The notes beneath the pieces are model-generated. The model saw only the letters and a program-made list of their open reading frames with translations, made no database searches and had not been told where the DNA came from. Below are positions 17,150 to 26,552 of a stretch of 64,000 nucleotides of DNA, in pieces (position 1 is the stretch's first letter; every line of letters begins with the position of its first letter). The stretch lies in the NCBI RefSeq assembly GCF_042434095.1, contig NZ_JBHLUE010000005.1:62001-126000 (forward strand), in the 5' to 3' direction. Made by a program: the position numbers and the translations under genes. Source of the stretch: KBS50 sp042434095. Its GTDB lineage: Bacteria > Actinomycetota > Actinomycetes > Mycobacteriales > Micromonosporaceae.

Positions 17150-18370
17150 ATGCCCGAGACGACCTCGGCCGGCCGGCAAGCTCGGCAGATCGACCTCCTG
17201 GTGACGGCGATGGACGTGGTGATCCCCGTCCACAACGAGGAGATCGACCTCGAGCCGTGCGTACGCCGGCTGCACCGGTACCTGACCGACAGCTTCCCGT
17301 ACTCCTTCCGGATCACCATCGCCGACAACGCCAGCGTCGACGACACCCCGGCGGTGGCCGCCCGGCTCGCCGCCGAACTGCCCCGCGTTCGAGCGGTGCG
17401 GCTGGAGCAGAAGGGCCGCGGCCGGGCCCTGCGGACCGTCTGGTCGGAGTCCGACGCGGCCGTGCTGGCGTACATGGACGTGGACCTCTCCACCGATCTG
17501 GCCGGGCTGTTCCCGCTGGTCGCGCCGCTGCTGTCCGGCCACTCGGAGGTGGCGATCGGCACCCGGCTGGCGCGCGGCTCGCGGGTGGTCCGAGGTCCGA
17601 AACGGGAGTTCATCTCGCGCAGCTACAACCTCATCCTGCGCGGCGCCCTCGGCGCCCGGTTCTCCGACGCACAGTGCGGGTTCAAGGCGATCCGGGCGGA
17701 CGTCGCGCGGCGGCTGCTGCCGCTGGTCCAGGACACCGGCTGGTTCTTCGACACCGAACTGCTGGTCATCGCCCAGCGGGCGGGACTGCGCATCCACGAG
17801 GTGCCGGTGGACTGGGTCGACGACCCGGACAGCCGGGTGGACGTGGTCCGCACCGCCCTGGACGACCTGAGCGGCATCGGACGGTTGGCCCGAGCGCTCG
17901 CCACCGGCCGCCTGCCGATCTCCGACCTGCGGCACGACCTGGGTCGGGAACCGCTCGCGCCCGGCGTGCCGGTCGGGCTGGGCCGACAACTGGTCCGGTT
18001 CGCCGCGATCGGTGTCGCCTCGACACTGGCGTACCTGCTGCTCTACGCCCTCCTGCGGAACGCCGTACCGGCGCAGCCGGCGAACCTGATCGCGCTGCTG
18101 GTCACCGCGGTCGGCAACACCGCGCTGAACCGCCGGGTCACCTTCGGGGTACGCGGCCGTCGGGGCGCCGCCGGTCACCACGCGCAGGGCCTGCTCATCT
18201 TCGCCCTCGGCCTGGCCCTGACCAGTGGCTCGCTGGCGCTGCTCGGCGCGTTGAGCAGCGGGGCGGTGCCCCGGCTGATCGAGCTGGCGGCGCTGACCGC
18301 CGCCAACCTGGCGGCCACCCTGCTGCGCTTCCTGCTGTTCCGGTCCTGGGTCTTCCGGGCCGCCCGATGA
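17150..18370 (+). CDS. Family 2 glycosyltransferase fused to GtrA-like membrane domain
   Basis: This 406-residue protein has a cytoplasmic GT-A domain of the polyprenyl-phosphate sugar transferase type: VVIPVHNEE near residue 23, MDVDLSTDL as the DxD-like motif, then DAQCGFKAIR. Residues about 275-406 form four membrane helices of the GtrA type. Such proteins load a sugar onto undecaprenyl phosphate and help flip it. The product is the expected donor for the GT39-like enzyme encoded next, whose frame begins in an ATGA overlap with this stop. An older-style start at 17210 (MDVVIPV) is possible. Confidence 0.88.
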   Translation: MPETTSAGRQARQIDLLVTAMDVVIPVHNEEIDLEPCVRRLHRYLTDSFPYSFRITIADNASVDDTPAVAARLAAELPRVRAVRLEQKGRGRALRTVWSESDAAVLAYMDVDLSTDLAGLFPLVAPLLSGHSEVAIGTRLARGSRVVRGPKREFISRSYNLILRGALGARFSDAQCGFKAIRADVARRLLPLVQDTGWFFDTELLVIAQRAGLRIHEVPVDWVDDPDSRVDVVRTALDDLSGIGRLARALATGRLPISDLRHDLGREPLAPGVPVGLGRQLVRFAAIGVASTLAYLLLYALLRNAVPAQPANLIALLVTAVGNTALNRRVTFGVRGRRGAAGHHAQGLLIFALGLALTSGSLALLGALSSGAVPRLIELAALTAANLAATLLRFLLFRSWVFRAAR

Positions 18371-18405
18371 CAGTCCCCGATCCTGCGCCCACGGGAGTCT
18401 CCGAC

Positions 18406-20541
18406 ATGTCCACCCCGACCGCCGTCCGCGCCGAACACTCCGGACGCCCCGCGCCCGCCCGGCTGCGGCGACTGCTGCCCACTCGAGCGGGCCGACTGCT
18501 GCGCGGCCGGCCCACGGACCCGGCCTGGGCCCGACCCGCGCTGATGGTCCTGCTGGCGGCCACCGCCGTGCTGTACCTGTGGAACCTGACCGGCCGCGGC
18601 TGGGCCAACACCTACTACGCCGGCGCGGTGCTGTCCGCCACGCAGGACTGGAAGGCGTTCTTCTTCGGCTCGGTGGACGCGGCGAACTTCATCACCGTCG
18701 ACAAGCCACCCGCGTCGCTGTGGCTGATGGCGCTGTCCGGGCGGGTGCTCGGATTCAGCGAGTTCAGCATGCTGCTGCCGCAGGCGCTGGCCGGGGTGGC
18801 CTCGGTCGCCCTGCTGTACGCGACGGTGCGCCGCTGGCACGGCCCGGCCGCCGGACTGCTGGCCGGGGCGGCGCTGGCCGTGACCCCGGTGGCGGTGCTG
18901 ATGTTCCACTACAACAACCCGGACGCGCTGCTGGTGCTGCTGCTGGTGCTCGCCGCGTACGCGACCGTCCGTGCGGTGGAGGAGGGGGACGTCCGCTGGC
19001 TGATGCTCGCCGGCGGCGCCCTCGGGTTCGGCTTTCTGACCAAGATGCTCCAGGCGTTCCTGGTGCTGCCGGCGCTGGCGCTGGTCTACCTGGTGGCCGC
19101 GCCGACCGACTGGCGGCGGCGGGTCGGACACCTGCTCGCCGGCGCAGCCGCGTTGCTGGTCACGGCCGGCTGGTGGGTGGCCGCGGTCGAGCTGTGGCCG
19201 GCGTCCCGACGGCCGTACGTCGGCGGCTCGACCGACAACAGCGTCCTGGGACTGACCTTCGGCTACAACGGCCTCGGCCGGATCCTCGGCGGCGACGGCA
19301 ACCCCGGCGGCAACGGTTCCCCCGGGGGAGTGCAACCCCCGGCCGGGTTGGACCTGCCCCCGGGGATGGAGCTACCGGCCGGGGGCATGGGTGGCTTCGG
19401 CGGTGGCACCGGCGTCACCCGGCTGTTCAACGACGCCCTCGGCGGTCAGGTGTCCTGGCTGCTGCCGGCCGCGTTGATCGCGCTGGTGGCCGGCCTCGCG
19501 CTGACCCTGCGGGCGCCGCGCACCGACCGCCTCCGCGCCTCGCTGCTGCTGTGGGGCGGCTGGCTGCTGGTCACCGCAGCGGTGTTCAGCTTCATGTCCG
19601 GCATCTTCCACGAGTACTACACCGTCGCGCTGGCACCGGCGATCGCCGCCCTGGTGGGCATCGGCGCGCACGAGCTGTGGGCCAGGCGGTCCGGGGTGCC
19701 GGGTCGGTTGGGGCTCCTCGCCATGGTGGTGGCCACCGGGGCGTGGGGATTCGTCCTGCTGAACCGGACGCCGCAATGGTATCCGGCGCTGCGCGCGGTC
19801 CTGGTCGTGGTCTCGGTCGTTGCTGCCGTCGCGCTGCTCATCCCCGGTCGCCGGCGGCCCCGGGTGGCCGTGGTCGGGGCGGTGGCGGCGCTGGTCACCG
19901 GCCTGCTGGGCAGCGTCGCGTACGCGTTGCCGACCGCGTCCTCGGGTGTCGGTGGGCCGATCCCGACCGCCGGACCGGCGACCGGCCGAGCCGGTGGCCG
20001 GCCCGGCGGGTTGCGGCTGCCGCCCGGGACGGAGCTCCCGGCGGGCATGCCCGCGCTGCCCGGCGGCGGCCCGGCGGGCATGCCGGGCCTGGGCGGCGCC
20101 GTCGATGAGCAGATCGCCGGGCTGCTCCGGGACACCGACACGACCTGGGCCGCGGCCACCGTGACCACCAGCGAGGCCGCCGGCCTGCAACTGGCCGCCG
20201 GGCGGCCGGTGATGGGCATCGGCGGGTTCAGCGGCAGCGACCCGACGCCCACCCTCGCCGACTTCCAGCGGTACGTGGCCGAGCGCAAGGTGCGCTGGTT
20301 CGTCGCCTCCCGCGGCATCGGGGGCGGACCCGGCGGCCGGCCTCCGTTCGCCGGCGCCGATTCCCCTGGCGGAGCCGCACCCGGCGGGGGCGTGCCTGGC
20401 GCCGGTCCGTACCCGGGCGCCGCCGGACCGATGGGCGGCGCCGGCGCCGCCGCCGAGATCACCCGGTGGGTGCAGGACACCTTCCCGGCGACCACCGTCG
20501 GCGGGCAGACCGTCTATGACCTGACCAAGGAGAAGAACTGA
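18406..20541 (+). CDS. GT39/ArnT-like membrane glycosyltransferase
   Basis: This 711-residue multi-pass GT-C enzyme uses a lipid-linked sugar to glycosylate proteins or envelope molecules outside the membrane. About 11-12 hydrophobic helices are seen, with the first-loop motif around FFGSVDAANFITVDKPPAS carrying the Asp residues usual for these enzymes. Two extracytoplasmic segments are very rich in Gly, Pro and Met (PPGMELPAGG, PPGTELPAGMP). A soluble C-terminal domain follows. The ATG at 18406 has GGGAG with 8-base spacing; an alternative ATG at 18367 overlaps the GT2 stop. It is the second gene of the operon. Confidence 0.85.
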   Translation: MSTPTAVRAEHSGRPAPARLRRLLPTRAGRLLRGRPTDPAWARPALMVLLAATAVLYLWNLTGRGWANTYYAGAVLSATQDWKAFFFGSVDAANFITVDKPPASLWLMALSGRVLGFSEFSMLLPQALAGVASVALLYATVRRWHGPAAGLLAGAALAVTPVAVLMFHYNNPDALLVLLLVLAAYATVRAVEEGDVRWLMLAGGALGFGFLTKMLQAFLVLPALALVYLVAAPTDWRRRVGHLLAGAAALLVTAGWWVAAVELWPASRRPYVGGSTDNSVLGLTFGYNGLGRILGGDGNPGGNGSPGGVQPPAGLDLPPGMELPAGGMGGFGGGTGVTRLFNDALGGQVSWLLPAALIALVAGLALTLRAPRTDRLRASLLLWGGWLLVTAAVFSFMSGIFHEYYTVALAPAIAALVGIGAHELWARRSGVPGRLGLLAMVVATGAWGFVLLNRTPQWYPALRAVLVVVSVVAAVALLIPGRRRPRVAVVGAVAALVTGLLGSVAYALPTASSGVGGPIPTAGPATGRAGGRPGGLRLPPGTELPAGMPALPGGGPAGMPGLGGAVDEQIAGLLRDTDTTWAAATVTTSEAAGLQLAAGRPVMGIGGFSGSDPTPTLADFQRYVAERKVRWFVASRGIGGGPGGRPPFAGADSPGGAAPGGGVPGAGPYPGAAGPMGGAGAAAEITRWVQDTFPATTVGGQTVYDLTKEKN

Positions 20542-20957
20542 TGCGCGGCAGCGGGCGACTGACGATCGCGGCCGTTCTCGTTCTCGGCCTCGCCGGAATC
20601 GCCGGCTGCGGCGGCAGTTCCGGCGACACCGGGGACGGCAACGGCAGTTCCGGCACCGGTTCACCGGTCGGGGCGTACCTGTCCTGCTTGTCGGAGCACG
20701 GGGTAGGCATGCCGGGGGCGCCGTCCGGCGCGTCGCCGGGCCTTCCCTCGGGGGCGCCAAGCCTGGTTCCGTCCGGGCTGCCGTCCCTGCCGCCCGGGGC
20801 CGCGATGCCGTCGGGTGTGCCCGGCGGGATGCCACCCGGCCTGGCCGGCGGGGAGCTGCCGAAGCCGCCCGGGATCGACGAGGCCACCTGGCGGCAGGCC
20901 CAACAGCAGTGCGCGGCGCTGCGGCCCACCGCCTTCCCGGCACGGTCCGCGAACTGA
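20541..20957 (+). CDS. Pro/Gly/Ser-rich lipoprotein
   Basis: This encodes a 138-residue lipoprotein with signal peptide and lipobox LAGIAGC (Cys about 23). A short domain with two cysteines (YLSCLSEHGV and QQQCAALRP) flanks a low-complexity stretch of PSG/PGG units. The start codon shares its A with the stop of the GT39 gene. The matching low-complexity composition in the two neighbouring proteins suggests they work together at the cell surface, perhaps with the lipoprotein as acceptor. Confidence 0.75.
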   Translation: MRGSGRLTIAAVLVLGLAGIAGCGGSSGDTGDGNGSSGTGSPVGAYLSCLSEHGVGMPGAPSGASPGLPSGAPSLVPSGLPSLPPGAAMPSGVPGGMPPGLAGGELPKPPGIDEATWRQAQQQCAALRPTAFPARSAN

Positions 20958-21340
20958 ACAGGCTGGTCCGGTCGCCCCGGATGCGGCGAGCGGCTACGCC
21001 CCAACACCTCGGGGCACCGTCGCAACCTGCAGCGGCGGCGCACGGGTCGGTGCGTCGAGACGGCGCGGGGGACGTCCACCCACCAGGGCGGGGGCGCTGT
21101 GTGGGCTGGTGAAAGTCGTGCTCGCCGACGGGCGTGCAGGTGATGTCCCCGTGGGTACTCTGTCCGCTGCCCGAGGGGCACCACGTCGGTGCCTCCGGCC
21201 CGAGCACGGACAGGGGCGACATCGACATGGGTGACGGTCGGTCGAAGCGCACGGCGAGACGCGCCGCGGTGAACGTCGGCGTACGGCAGCGCGGGTTCCT
21301 GCCAGGCGCGGCCCGACCAGTGGTGCCGCAGTGCGTCGAC
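20958..21340. other. Leader of the APC permease gene
   Basis: No separate gene is convincing in these 383 bases. The permease frame is open from 21134, and starts at 21227 or 21341 are possible. A weak stress-sigma-like element, GTGC-N15-GGGTAC, lies at 21134-21158. I looked for a c-di-AMP (ydaO-type) riboswitch because such transporters often carry one, and did not find its conserved blocks. Confidence 0.35.
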
Positions 21341-23290
21341 ATGCCGCCGGTGGCGGCCCCCGGATCGAGCCCGCTGGGGCGGTGGTTGCTGCACGAGCGG
21401 GTGCAGCCGGCCGGCCCGGAGGCAGGCGAGTCCCACGCCACGCCTCACCCCTGGTGGAAGGTGATGTGCCTGACCGGCGTGGACTACTTTTCCACCCTGT
21501 CCTACCTGCCGGGCATCGCGGCGCTGGCCGCCGGTGCGTTGTCGCCGCTGGCGACGCTGCTGATCGTGGCGTTGACCCTGTTCGGGGTGTTGCCGATGTA
21601 CCGGCGGGTGGCGCGGGAGAGCCCGCACGGTCAGGGGTCGGTGGCGATGCTGGAACGGCTGTTGCCGTTCTGGAAGGGCAAGCTGTTCGTCCTGGTGCTG
21701 CTGGGGTTCGTGGCCACCTCGTGGATCATCACGATCACCCTGTCGTCGGCGGACGCGACCGTGCACCTGCTGGAGAACCCGGTCCTGCCCGACGGGTTCC
21801 CGCACGGGACCACCGCCGCGGTGGTGGTCACCGTCGTGCTGCTGCTGATCCTGGGCGGGGTGTTCCTGCTCGGCTTCAGCGAGGCCGTCGGCGTCGCGAT
21901 CCCGCTGGTCGGGGTGTTCCTGCTGCTGAACGCGGTCATCGTGGCCGTCGGCCTGGTCCGGGTGGTCCGGGACCCGGGCCCGCTGGCGGACTGGGCGCAC
22001 GCGTTGACCGCCGGCACGAACGGGGTCGGCGATGTCGTCGGCCCGGCGGTCCTGGCCTTCCCGCTGCTGGTGCTGGGCCTGTCCGGTTTCGAGACCGGCG
22101 TGAGCATGATGCCGCTGGTGCGCGGCGACGGCCCGGACGCGCAGGCGCGGCAAGCCGCCCGGATCGCCAACACCAAGCGGCTGCTCACCACCGCGGCGCT
22201 GATCATGTCCGGCTACCTGATCCTGACCACGTTCGTCACCACCGTGCTGATTCCGGCGCGGGAGTTCCAGCCGGGTGGGCGGGCCAACGGCCGGGCTCTG
22301 GCCTACGTCGCCCACCAGTACGTCGGGGAGGCGTTCGGCACGGTCTACGACCTGAGCAGCGTGCTGATCCTGTGGTTCGCGGGCGCGTCGGCGATGGCCG
22401 GTCTGATCAACATCGTGCCGCGCTACCTGCCCTCGTACGGCATGGCCCCGGAGTGGGGGCGGGCGGTGCGGCCGGTGGTGATCGTCTACACGCTGATCAG
22501 CATCGTGATCACCGTCGCGTTCCGGGCGGACGTCAACGCTCAGGCCGGCGCGTACGCCACCGGCATCCTGGCGATGATGGTCTCCGGGGCGGTCGCGGTG
22601 ACCATCTCCGCGCTGCGCGGCCGGCAACGGCTGGTCACCGCCGGGTTCGCGGTGCTCACCCTGGTGCTGCTGTACGCGCTGGCCGAGAACATCCGCGAGA
22701 AGCCGGACGGGATCGCGATCTCCGGCCTGTTCATCGCCGGCATCATCGTCGTGTCCCTGATCTCGCGGGTGTCGCGCACCACCGAGCTGCGCGCGGAGCG
22801 GATCGAGTTCGACGAGACCGCGCGGCGCTTCATCGCCGACTCCATCGAGTACGACGGCCGGCTGGACATCATCGCCCACCGCCCGGACGCGGCCTCCGAT
22901 GCCGAGTACCGGGCCAAGGAGCGCTCTCAACGGGACATCAATCCGGTGCCCGGGGAGGCGGACGTGCTGTTCCTGGAAATCGAGGTCATCGACCCGTCGG
23001 ACTTCAGCGACGTCCTGCGGGTACGCGGCCTGGCGATCGGCGGGCATCGCGTGCTGCGCGTGCAGAGCCCGGCCGCCCCGAACGCGATCGCGGCGATCCT
23101 GCTGGCCCTGCGCGACGCCACCGGCGTCCGCCCGCACGCGCACTTCGAGTGGTCCGAGGGCAACCCCATCGCGCACCTGATGCGGTACCTGATCCTCGGT
23201 CGGGGAGACACCCCGCCGGTGGTGCGGGAGATCCTGCGCAAGGCCGAACGGGATCCCGCACGCCGTCCCGGCATCCACGTCGGCGGCTGA
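21341..23290 (+). CDS. APC-superfamily permease, KimA-like architecture
   Basis: This is a 649-residue membrane transporter. About twelve membrane helices begin with the conserved VDYFSTLSYLPGIAALAAG and continue through LLPFWKGKLFVLVLLGFVAT and GLSGFETGVSMMPL. A cytoplasmic C-terminal domain of about 170 residues follows from RVSRTTELRAERIEF. This architecture, with helix-1 break and long C-terminal domain, resembles KimA-type potassium importers and related amino-acid permeases; substrate cannot be decided from sequence alone. The ATG at 21341 is chosen because the upstream frame is not conserved-looking. Confidence 0.78.
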   Translation: MPPVAAPGSSPLGRWLLHERVQPAGPEAGESHATPHPWWKVMCLTGVDYFSTLSYLPGIAALAAGALSPLATLLIVALTLFGVLPMYRRVARESPHGQGSVAMLERLLPFWKGKLFVLVLLGFVATSWIITITLSSADATVHLLENPVLPDGFPHGTTAAVVVTVVLLLILGGVFLLGFSEAVGVAIPLVGVFLLLNAVIVAVGLVRVVRDPGPLADWAHALTAGTNGVGDVVGPAVLAFPLLVLGLSGFETGVSMMPLVRGDGPDAQARQAARIANTKRLLTTAALIMSGYLILTTFVTTVLIPAREFQPGGRANGRALAYVAHQYVGEAFGTVYDLSSVLILWFAGASAMAGLINIVPRYLPSYGMAPEWGRAVRPVVIVYTLISIVITVAFRADVNAQAGAYATGILAMMVSGAVAVTISALRGRQRLVTAGFAVLTLVLLYALAENIREKPDGIAISGLFIAGIIVVSLISRVSRTTELRAERIEFDETARRFIADSIEYDGRLDIIAHRPDAASDAEYRAKERSQRDINPVPGEADVLFLEIEVIDPSDFSDVLRVRGLAIGGHRVLRVQSPAAPNAIAAILLALRDATGVRPHAHFEWSEGNPIAHLMRYLILGRGDTPPVVREILRKAERDPARRPGIHVGG

Positions 23291-23365
23291 GCCGGGTGGA
23301 AGTGCCCCCTGTGACGTTCCGCTGGGAACGGAAGTTCTGAACCGTGGGCCGATCTCGGACGACCT

Positions 23366-23427
23366 GCAACTAGAGGTTGCGCTTGGTTTCACGGCGGGAC
23401 TAAGGTGATCCGCAACCAAAGGTTGCG
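23366..23427. promoter_or_regulatory. Promoter with two inverted-repeat operators
   Basis: Two related palindromes flank a promoter: GCAAC-TAGAG-GTTGC at 23366-23380 and CGCAACC-AAA-GGTTGCG at 23411-23427. Between them TTGCGC (23377-23382) and TAAGGT (23401-23406), 18 bases apart, form a plausible -35/-10 pair. A repressor bound at both would block the SRPBCC gene that starts at 23476. No regulator gene is next to it. Confidence 0.65.
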
Positions 23428-23475
23428 TAAGCCGGCCTGAGCGGAATCCATCGACACGTCAGAGAGGGCAGGGCA

Positions 23476-23919
23476 TTGGTAGACATCGTGCATCGCATCG
23501 GGGTAGCGGGGTCGACGACCGGCGAGGTCTACGCGGCGATCACCACCCTGGAGGGACTGTCCGGGTGGTGGGCCGAGAAGACAACGGGGGACACCGAGGT
23601 CGACGGCGTCATCCAGTTCCGGTTCGTCCCGGGTGGGTTCGACATGAAGGTCGTGGCGCTCGATCCGGGCCGTTCGGTGCGGTGGGAGGTCGTCGAGGGC
23701 CCGGACGAGTGGATCGGCACCCACATCCAGTGGGACCTGTACCAGGACGGCGACTACGCCATCGTCCTGTTCACGCACGAGGGCTGGCGCGAGCCGGTCG
23801 AATTCATGAACCACTGCAGCACCAAGTGGGCGACCTATCTCCTGAGCCTCAAGCAGTTGGTGGAGACCGGCGCCGGAAGGCCCGATCCACGCGATGTGCA
23901 GATCAGCAACTGGCACTGA
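23476..23919 (+). CDS. SRPBCC/AHSA1-type protein
   Basis: This 147-residue soluble protein has the helix-grip fold of the SRPBCC superfamily: N-terminal strand, then LEGLSGWWAEKTTGDTEVDG, IQFRFVPGGFDMKVVALDP and a long C-terminal helix STKWATYLLSLKQLVETG. Members bind hydrophobic ligands in a cavity. Translation starts at TTG 23476 after an AGAGAGGG element. Expression is probably controlled by the double operator just upstream; partner regulators of this family are often ArsR-type, but none lies here. Confidence 0.82.
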   Translation: MVDIVHRIGVAGSTTGEVYAAITTLEGLSGWWAEKTTGDTEVDGVIQFRFVPGGFDMKVVALDPGRSVRWEVVEGPDEWIGTHIQWDLYQDGDYAIVLFTHEGWREPVEFMNHCSTKWATYLLSLKQLVETGAGRPDPRDVQISNWH

Positions 23920-24131
23920 GTCGCGGGCTCGTCAGTCGGGACGGCGCCAGTGCTGCGACGGGCGAGAAGCCGGCCGGGCGGCGTGCGCCGCAGCGTCGGC
24001 GGCGGCCCGACCTACCAGACCCGAGCGGCGCAGCTCTGCGCCGCTCGGGTCTGGCTGAACGCCAACCGGGCGCTCCGGTGCACCGACGTGCCGATGTCGC
24101 CGCTACGGGAACCTGTGAAGGGAACTTGCTC

Positions 24132-25491
24132 TTGACCAGCGACACCATCGCGCCGCCCCGATTCACCAGGCGCCAGCGAATCATCCTGCTGATCCTGCTC
24201 GGTGCCGGGTTCATGCTGTCCGTGGACTTCTCCATCCTGAACGTCGCGCTGCCGAAGGTGGGCGAGGGGGTGGGCCTGAGTCTGCCGGCACTGCCGTGGA
24301 TCGCATCCGCCTACGCCCTGCCCGCCGCCGGCTTCACCCTTCTATTTGGACGTATGGCCGACCTGCTCGGTCGCCGCCGGATCTTCCTCGGTGGAGTGAT
24401 CCTGCTGGCCGCAGCCTCGCTACTCGGCGGTTTCGCCACCAGTCCGGAGACCCTGCTTGGCGCCCGTGCACTCCAGGGCCTGTCCACCGCCATGTCCATC
24501 CCGGCGGGACTGTCCCTGCTGACCACCACATTCAGGGAGGGCGCGGCCCGCGACCGTGTCCTGGGCCTCAACGGTGCATCGGCGCCCTTGTCGGAGGCGC
24601 CATGGTCGGCCTGTCGGGCTGGCGCGCGGCCTTCTTCATCAAGTGCCGGTGGCCCTGATCATCCTTGTCGTCGCGCCATTCGTCATCGCTGAGAGCAGGG
24701 TGCCCGACCGTCCCACGCTGGACGTACCGGGCGCGATCACCGTGACAGGTGGCCTGCTGGCTGCCGTCTACGCGATCGTGGAGCAGAGCCTTCTCGTGGG
24801 CTGCGTCGGGATCGTGCTCCTGGCCGCGTTCTGGCTGATCGAACTGCGCACGCCGGTGCCGCTCGTCCCGGTCCGCATCCTCAAGCGCCCGACCGTCAAG
24901 TGGGGCAACTACGCCGGACTCGTGGTGTTCAGTATGGAGACGGCGATGATCTTCCTGATGACGCTGTACCTCCAGAGGATCCTCGGTCTCAGCCCCTTCG
25001 TCACCGGCCTGGTCTTCGGTGTGCCGGGCCTGGCTGCAGTGCTCGCGGGCCCGATCGCCGGCCGCCTGATCGGCCGCTACGGCTACCGCACGGTGCTGGT
25101 CACCGGCATGGCCACGCATAGCCTGGCCACCGTTCCGCTGATCTTCATCGGCCCCAGCCGCCCGAGTCTGATCGTCCTGATACCCGCGTTGCTGATCGGC
25201 TTCTACGGGCACGTGACCTCGATCGTCGCCTACACCGTCACCGGCACCTCCGGCCTGCCGGACGGCGAGCAGGGCCTGGCCACCGGCTTCACCTCGATGA
25301 CCCAACAGGTCGCCATCACGATCGGCATTCCCGTCCTGGGCGCGATCGCCGCTGCGGGATCCTCGGAGTTGACCGGTATCCGGGTGGCACTGACGGTGGG
25401 TGTGATCGTCACCTGGGCCAGCATCGTGCTCGTCTGGATTGGTCTCCAGTCACCCGCCGCCGTGCGCGCTGACGAGCCCGGACCGGTGTGA
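24132..25491 (+). pseudogene. MFS drug-exporter-type transporter (DHA2-like), two frameshifts
   Basis: The N-terminal frame (TTG 24132, after AAGGGA) encodes the first helices including MLSVDFSILNVALPKVG and FGRMADLLGRRRIF, hallmarks of DHA2-type proton antiporters. Near 24577 the frame must change to give ALVGGAMVGLSGWRAAFFI, and near 24642 again to give VPVALIILVVAPF and the rest of a 14-helix exporter to 25491. Both breaks are explained by loss of one C (expected AAC GTG CCG reads AAGTGCCG). All parts are well conserved, so this is a very recent pseudogene or a sequence error. Confidence 0.85.
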
Positions 25492-25570
25492 GGCCACAGC
25501 GTGCGGGACTACCCGGCCTCATCGGTGCTGTCGCGCCGCGTTACCCGGGCGAACTGGAATGCGTCGGCGG

Positions 25571-26347
25571 TCATCGCGCCCGCTGGGCGAGATAGCAGCG
25601 GAAGACAAGGCCCATGCGTACGGTTCCGTCGGCGCGTGATCGCGGTGCGAAAAAGGATCGCAGCGCGGCCTCGACGGTCGCGCGGCCGGAGTGTCGGACC
25701 GCCGCGGCGACCGGGCCGGCCGGCAGTTGGGCGGCGACCGCGTCGTCCTCGCTGTCGAAGTCGACGTCGAAGGCGATGTCGGCCATCGTCACGGATGCGA
25801 ACCCGGCATCGAGCAGTGCGCCGCGAGCCGCGTCCGAATCGGCCAGGTCGAGTGCGCTGCGGTCGGGCACCTCGTCGTGGGAGGCGAGCGGATTGATCAG
25901 CGCTGCGCTCTCGGCCTGCTCGGGACCTGCGCCGACCGTCACAACGGCCCGTCCTGAGGGGGCGGTCACGCGCGCGATCTCGGCGAGCGCGCGGCGCGGG
26001 TCGGCGGCGTAGAGCACGGAGTTGAACGCGGTGACGACGTCGAAGGCGCCGCCGCGGAACGGCATGCGCTCGATGTCCTCGACGACATAGCTGGCCGCCG
26101 GGTGACGGTGGCGGGCGTACTCGATGAGTCCCGGGGCCGCGTCCAGCCCGATGACGTCCGCGCCGCCCTGAGCTGCCAGAGCGACGAACAGGCCCGAGCC
26201 GCAGCCGGCGTCGAGGAGCCGCGTGCCGGGAAGAGGGTGAAGGCGCTCGATCACATCCTCGTACAGCGGCCGGATGCGGCCCTCCGCGGTCTCTGCCCAA
26301 CCCTGCGGGTCGCTGCTCCACAGCTTTCCCTGGATGGTCGCGTTCAC
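25571..26347 (-). CDS. Class I SAM-dependent methyltransferase
   Basis: This 258-residue soluble methyltransferase has the SAM-binding motif I LLDAGCGSGLF near residue 44, an acidic residue after strand 2 (VIGLDAAPG), and motif VVEDIERMPFRGGAFDVV typical of the ubiE/menG-like Methyltransf_11/25 group. The substrate is unknown. The GTG start at 26347 is preceded by GGGAG. It is divergent from the AraC regulator at 26553, with about 200 bases between, suggesting possible control by it. Confidence 0.85.
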   Translation of the reverse strand: MNATIQGKLWSSDPQGWAETAEGRIRPLYEDVIERLHPLPGTRLLDAGCGSGLFVALAAQGGADVIGLDAAPGLIEYARHRHPAASYVVEDIERMPFRGGAFDVVTAFNSVLYAADPRRALAEIARVTAPSGRAVVTVGAGPEQAESAALINPLASHDEVPDRSALDLADSDAARGALLDAGFASVTMADIAFDVDFDSEDDAVAAQLPAGPVAAAVRHSGRATVEAALRSFFAPRSRADGTVRMGLVFRCYLAQRAR

Positions 26348-26552
26348 TTTGCGCTCCCGCGGGGTGGACCCAGCCGTCGATGTCGCGGCCGAGTGAGACG
26401 CGATCGGCGGTCGAGCGCCGGCAGCCCCGTAGGGTAGGAAATCATGATCCTGAACATGGCCAAACCGTACGGCCGGACCGCCGCGCGCTCTTGAACAAAC
26501 CGGGCGTCCTTCTCACGGGGCTGACCACCCGGTGGCGCGACATACTGGGCCC

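Noticed and set aside
20958..21340. Possible c-di-AMP (ydaO-type) riboswitch before the KimA-like permease
   Set aside because: Expected from knowledge of related transporters, but the conserved AATCCG/CAGCT-type blocks and matching stems could not be found.
20459..23419. 986-codon minus-strand frame opposite the lipoprotein and permease
   Set aside because: Its His/Asp/Arg/Gln-biased sequence is a shadow of the transporter gene on the plus strand.
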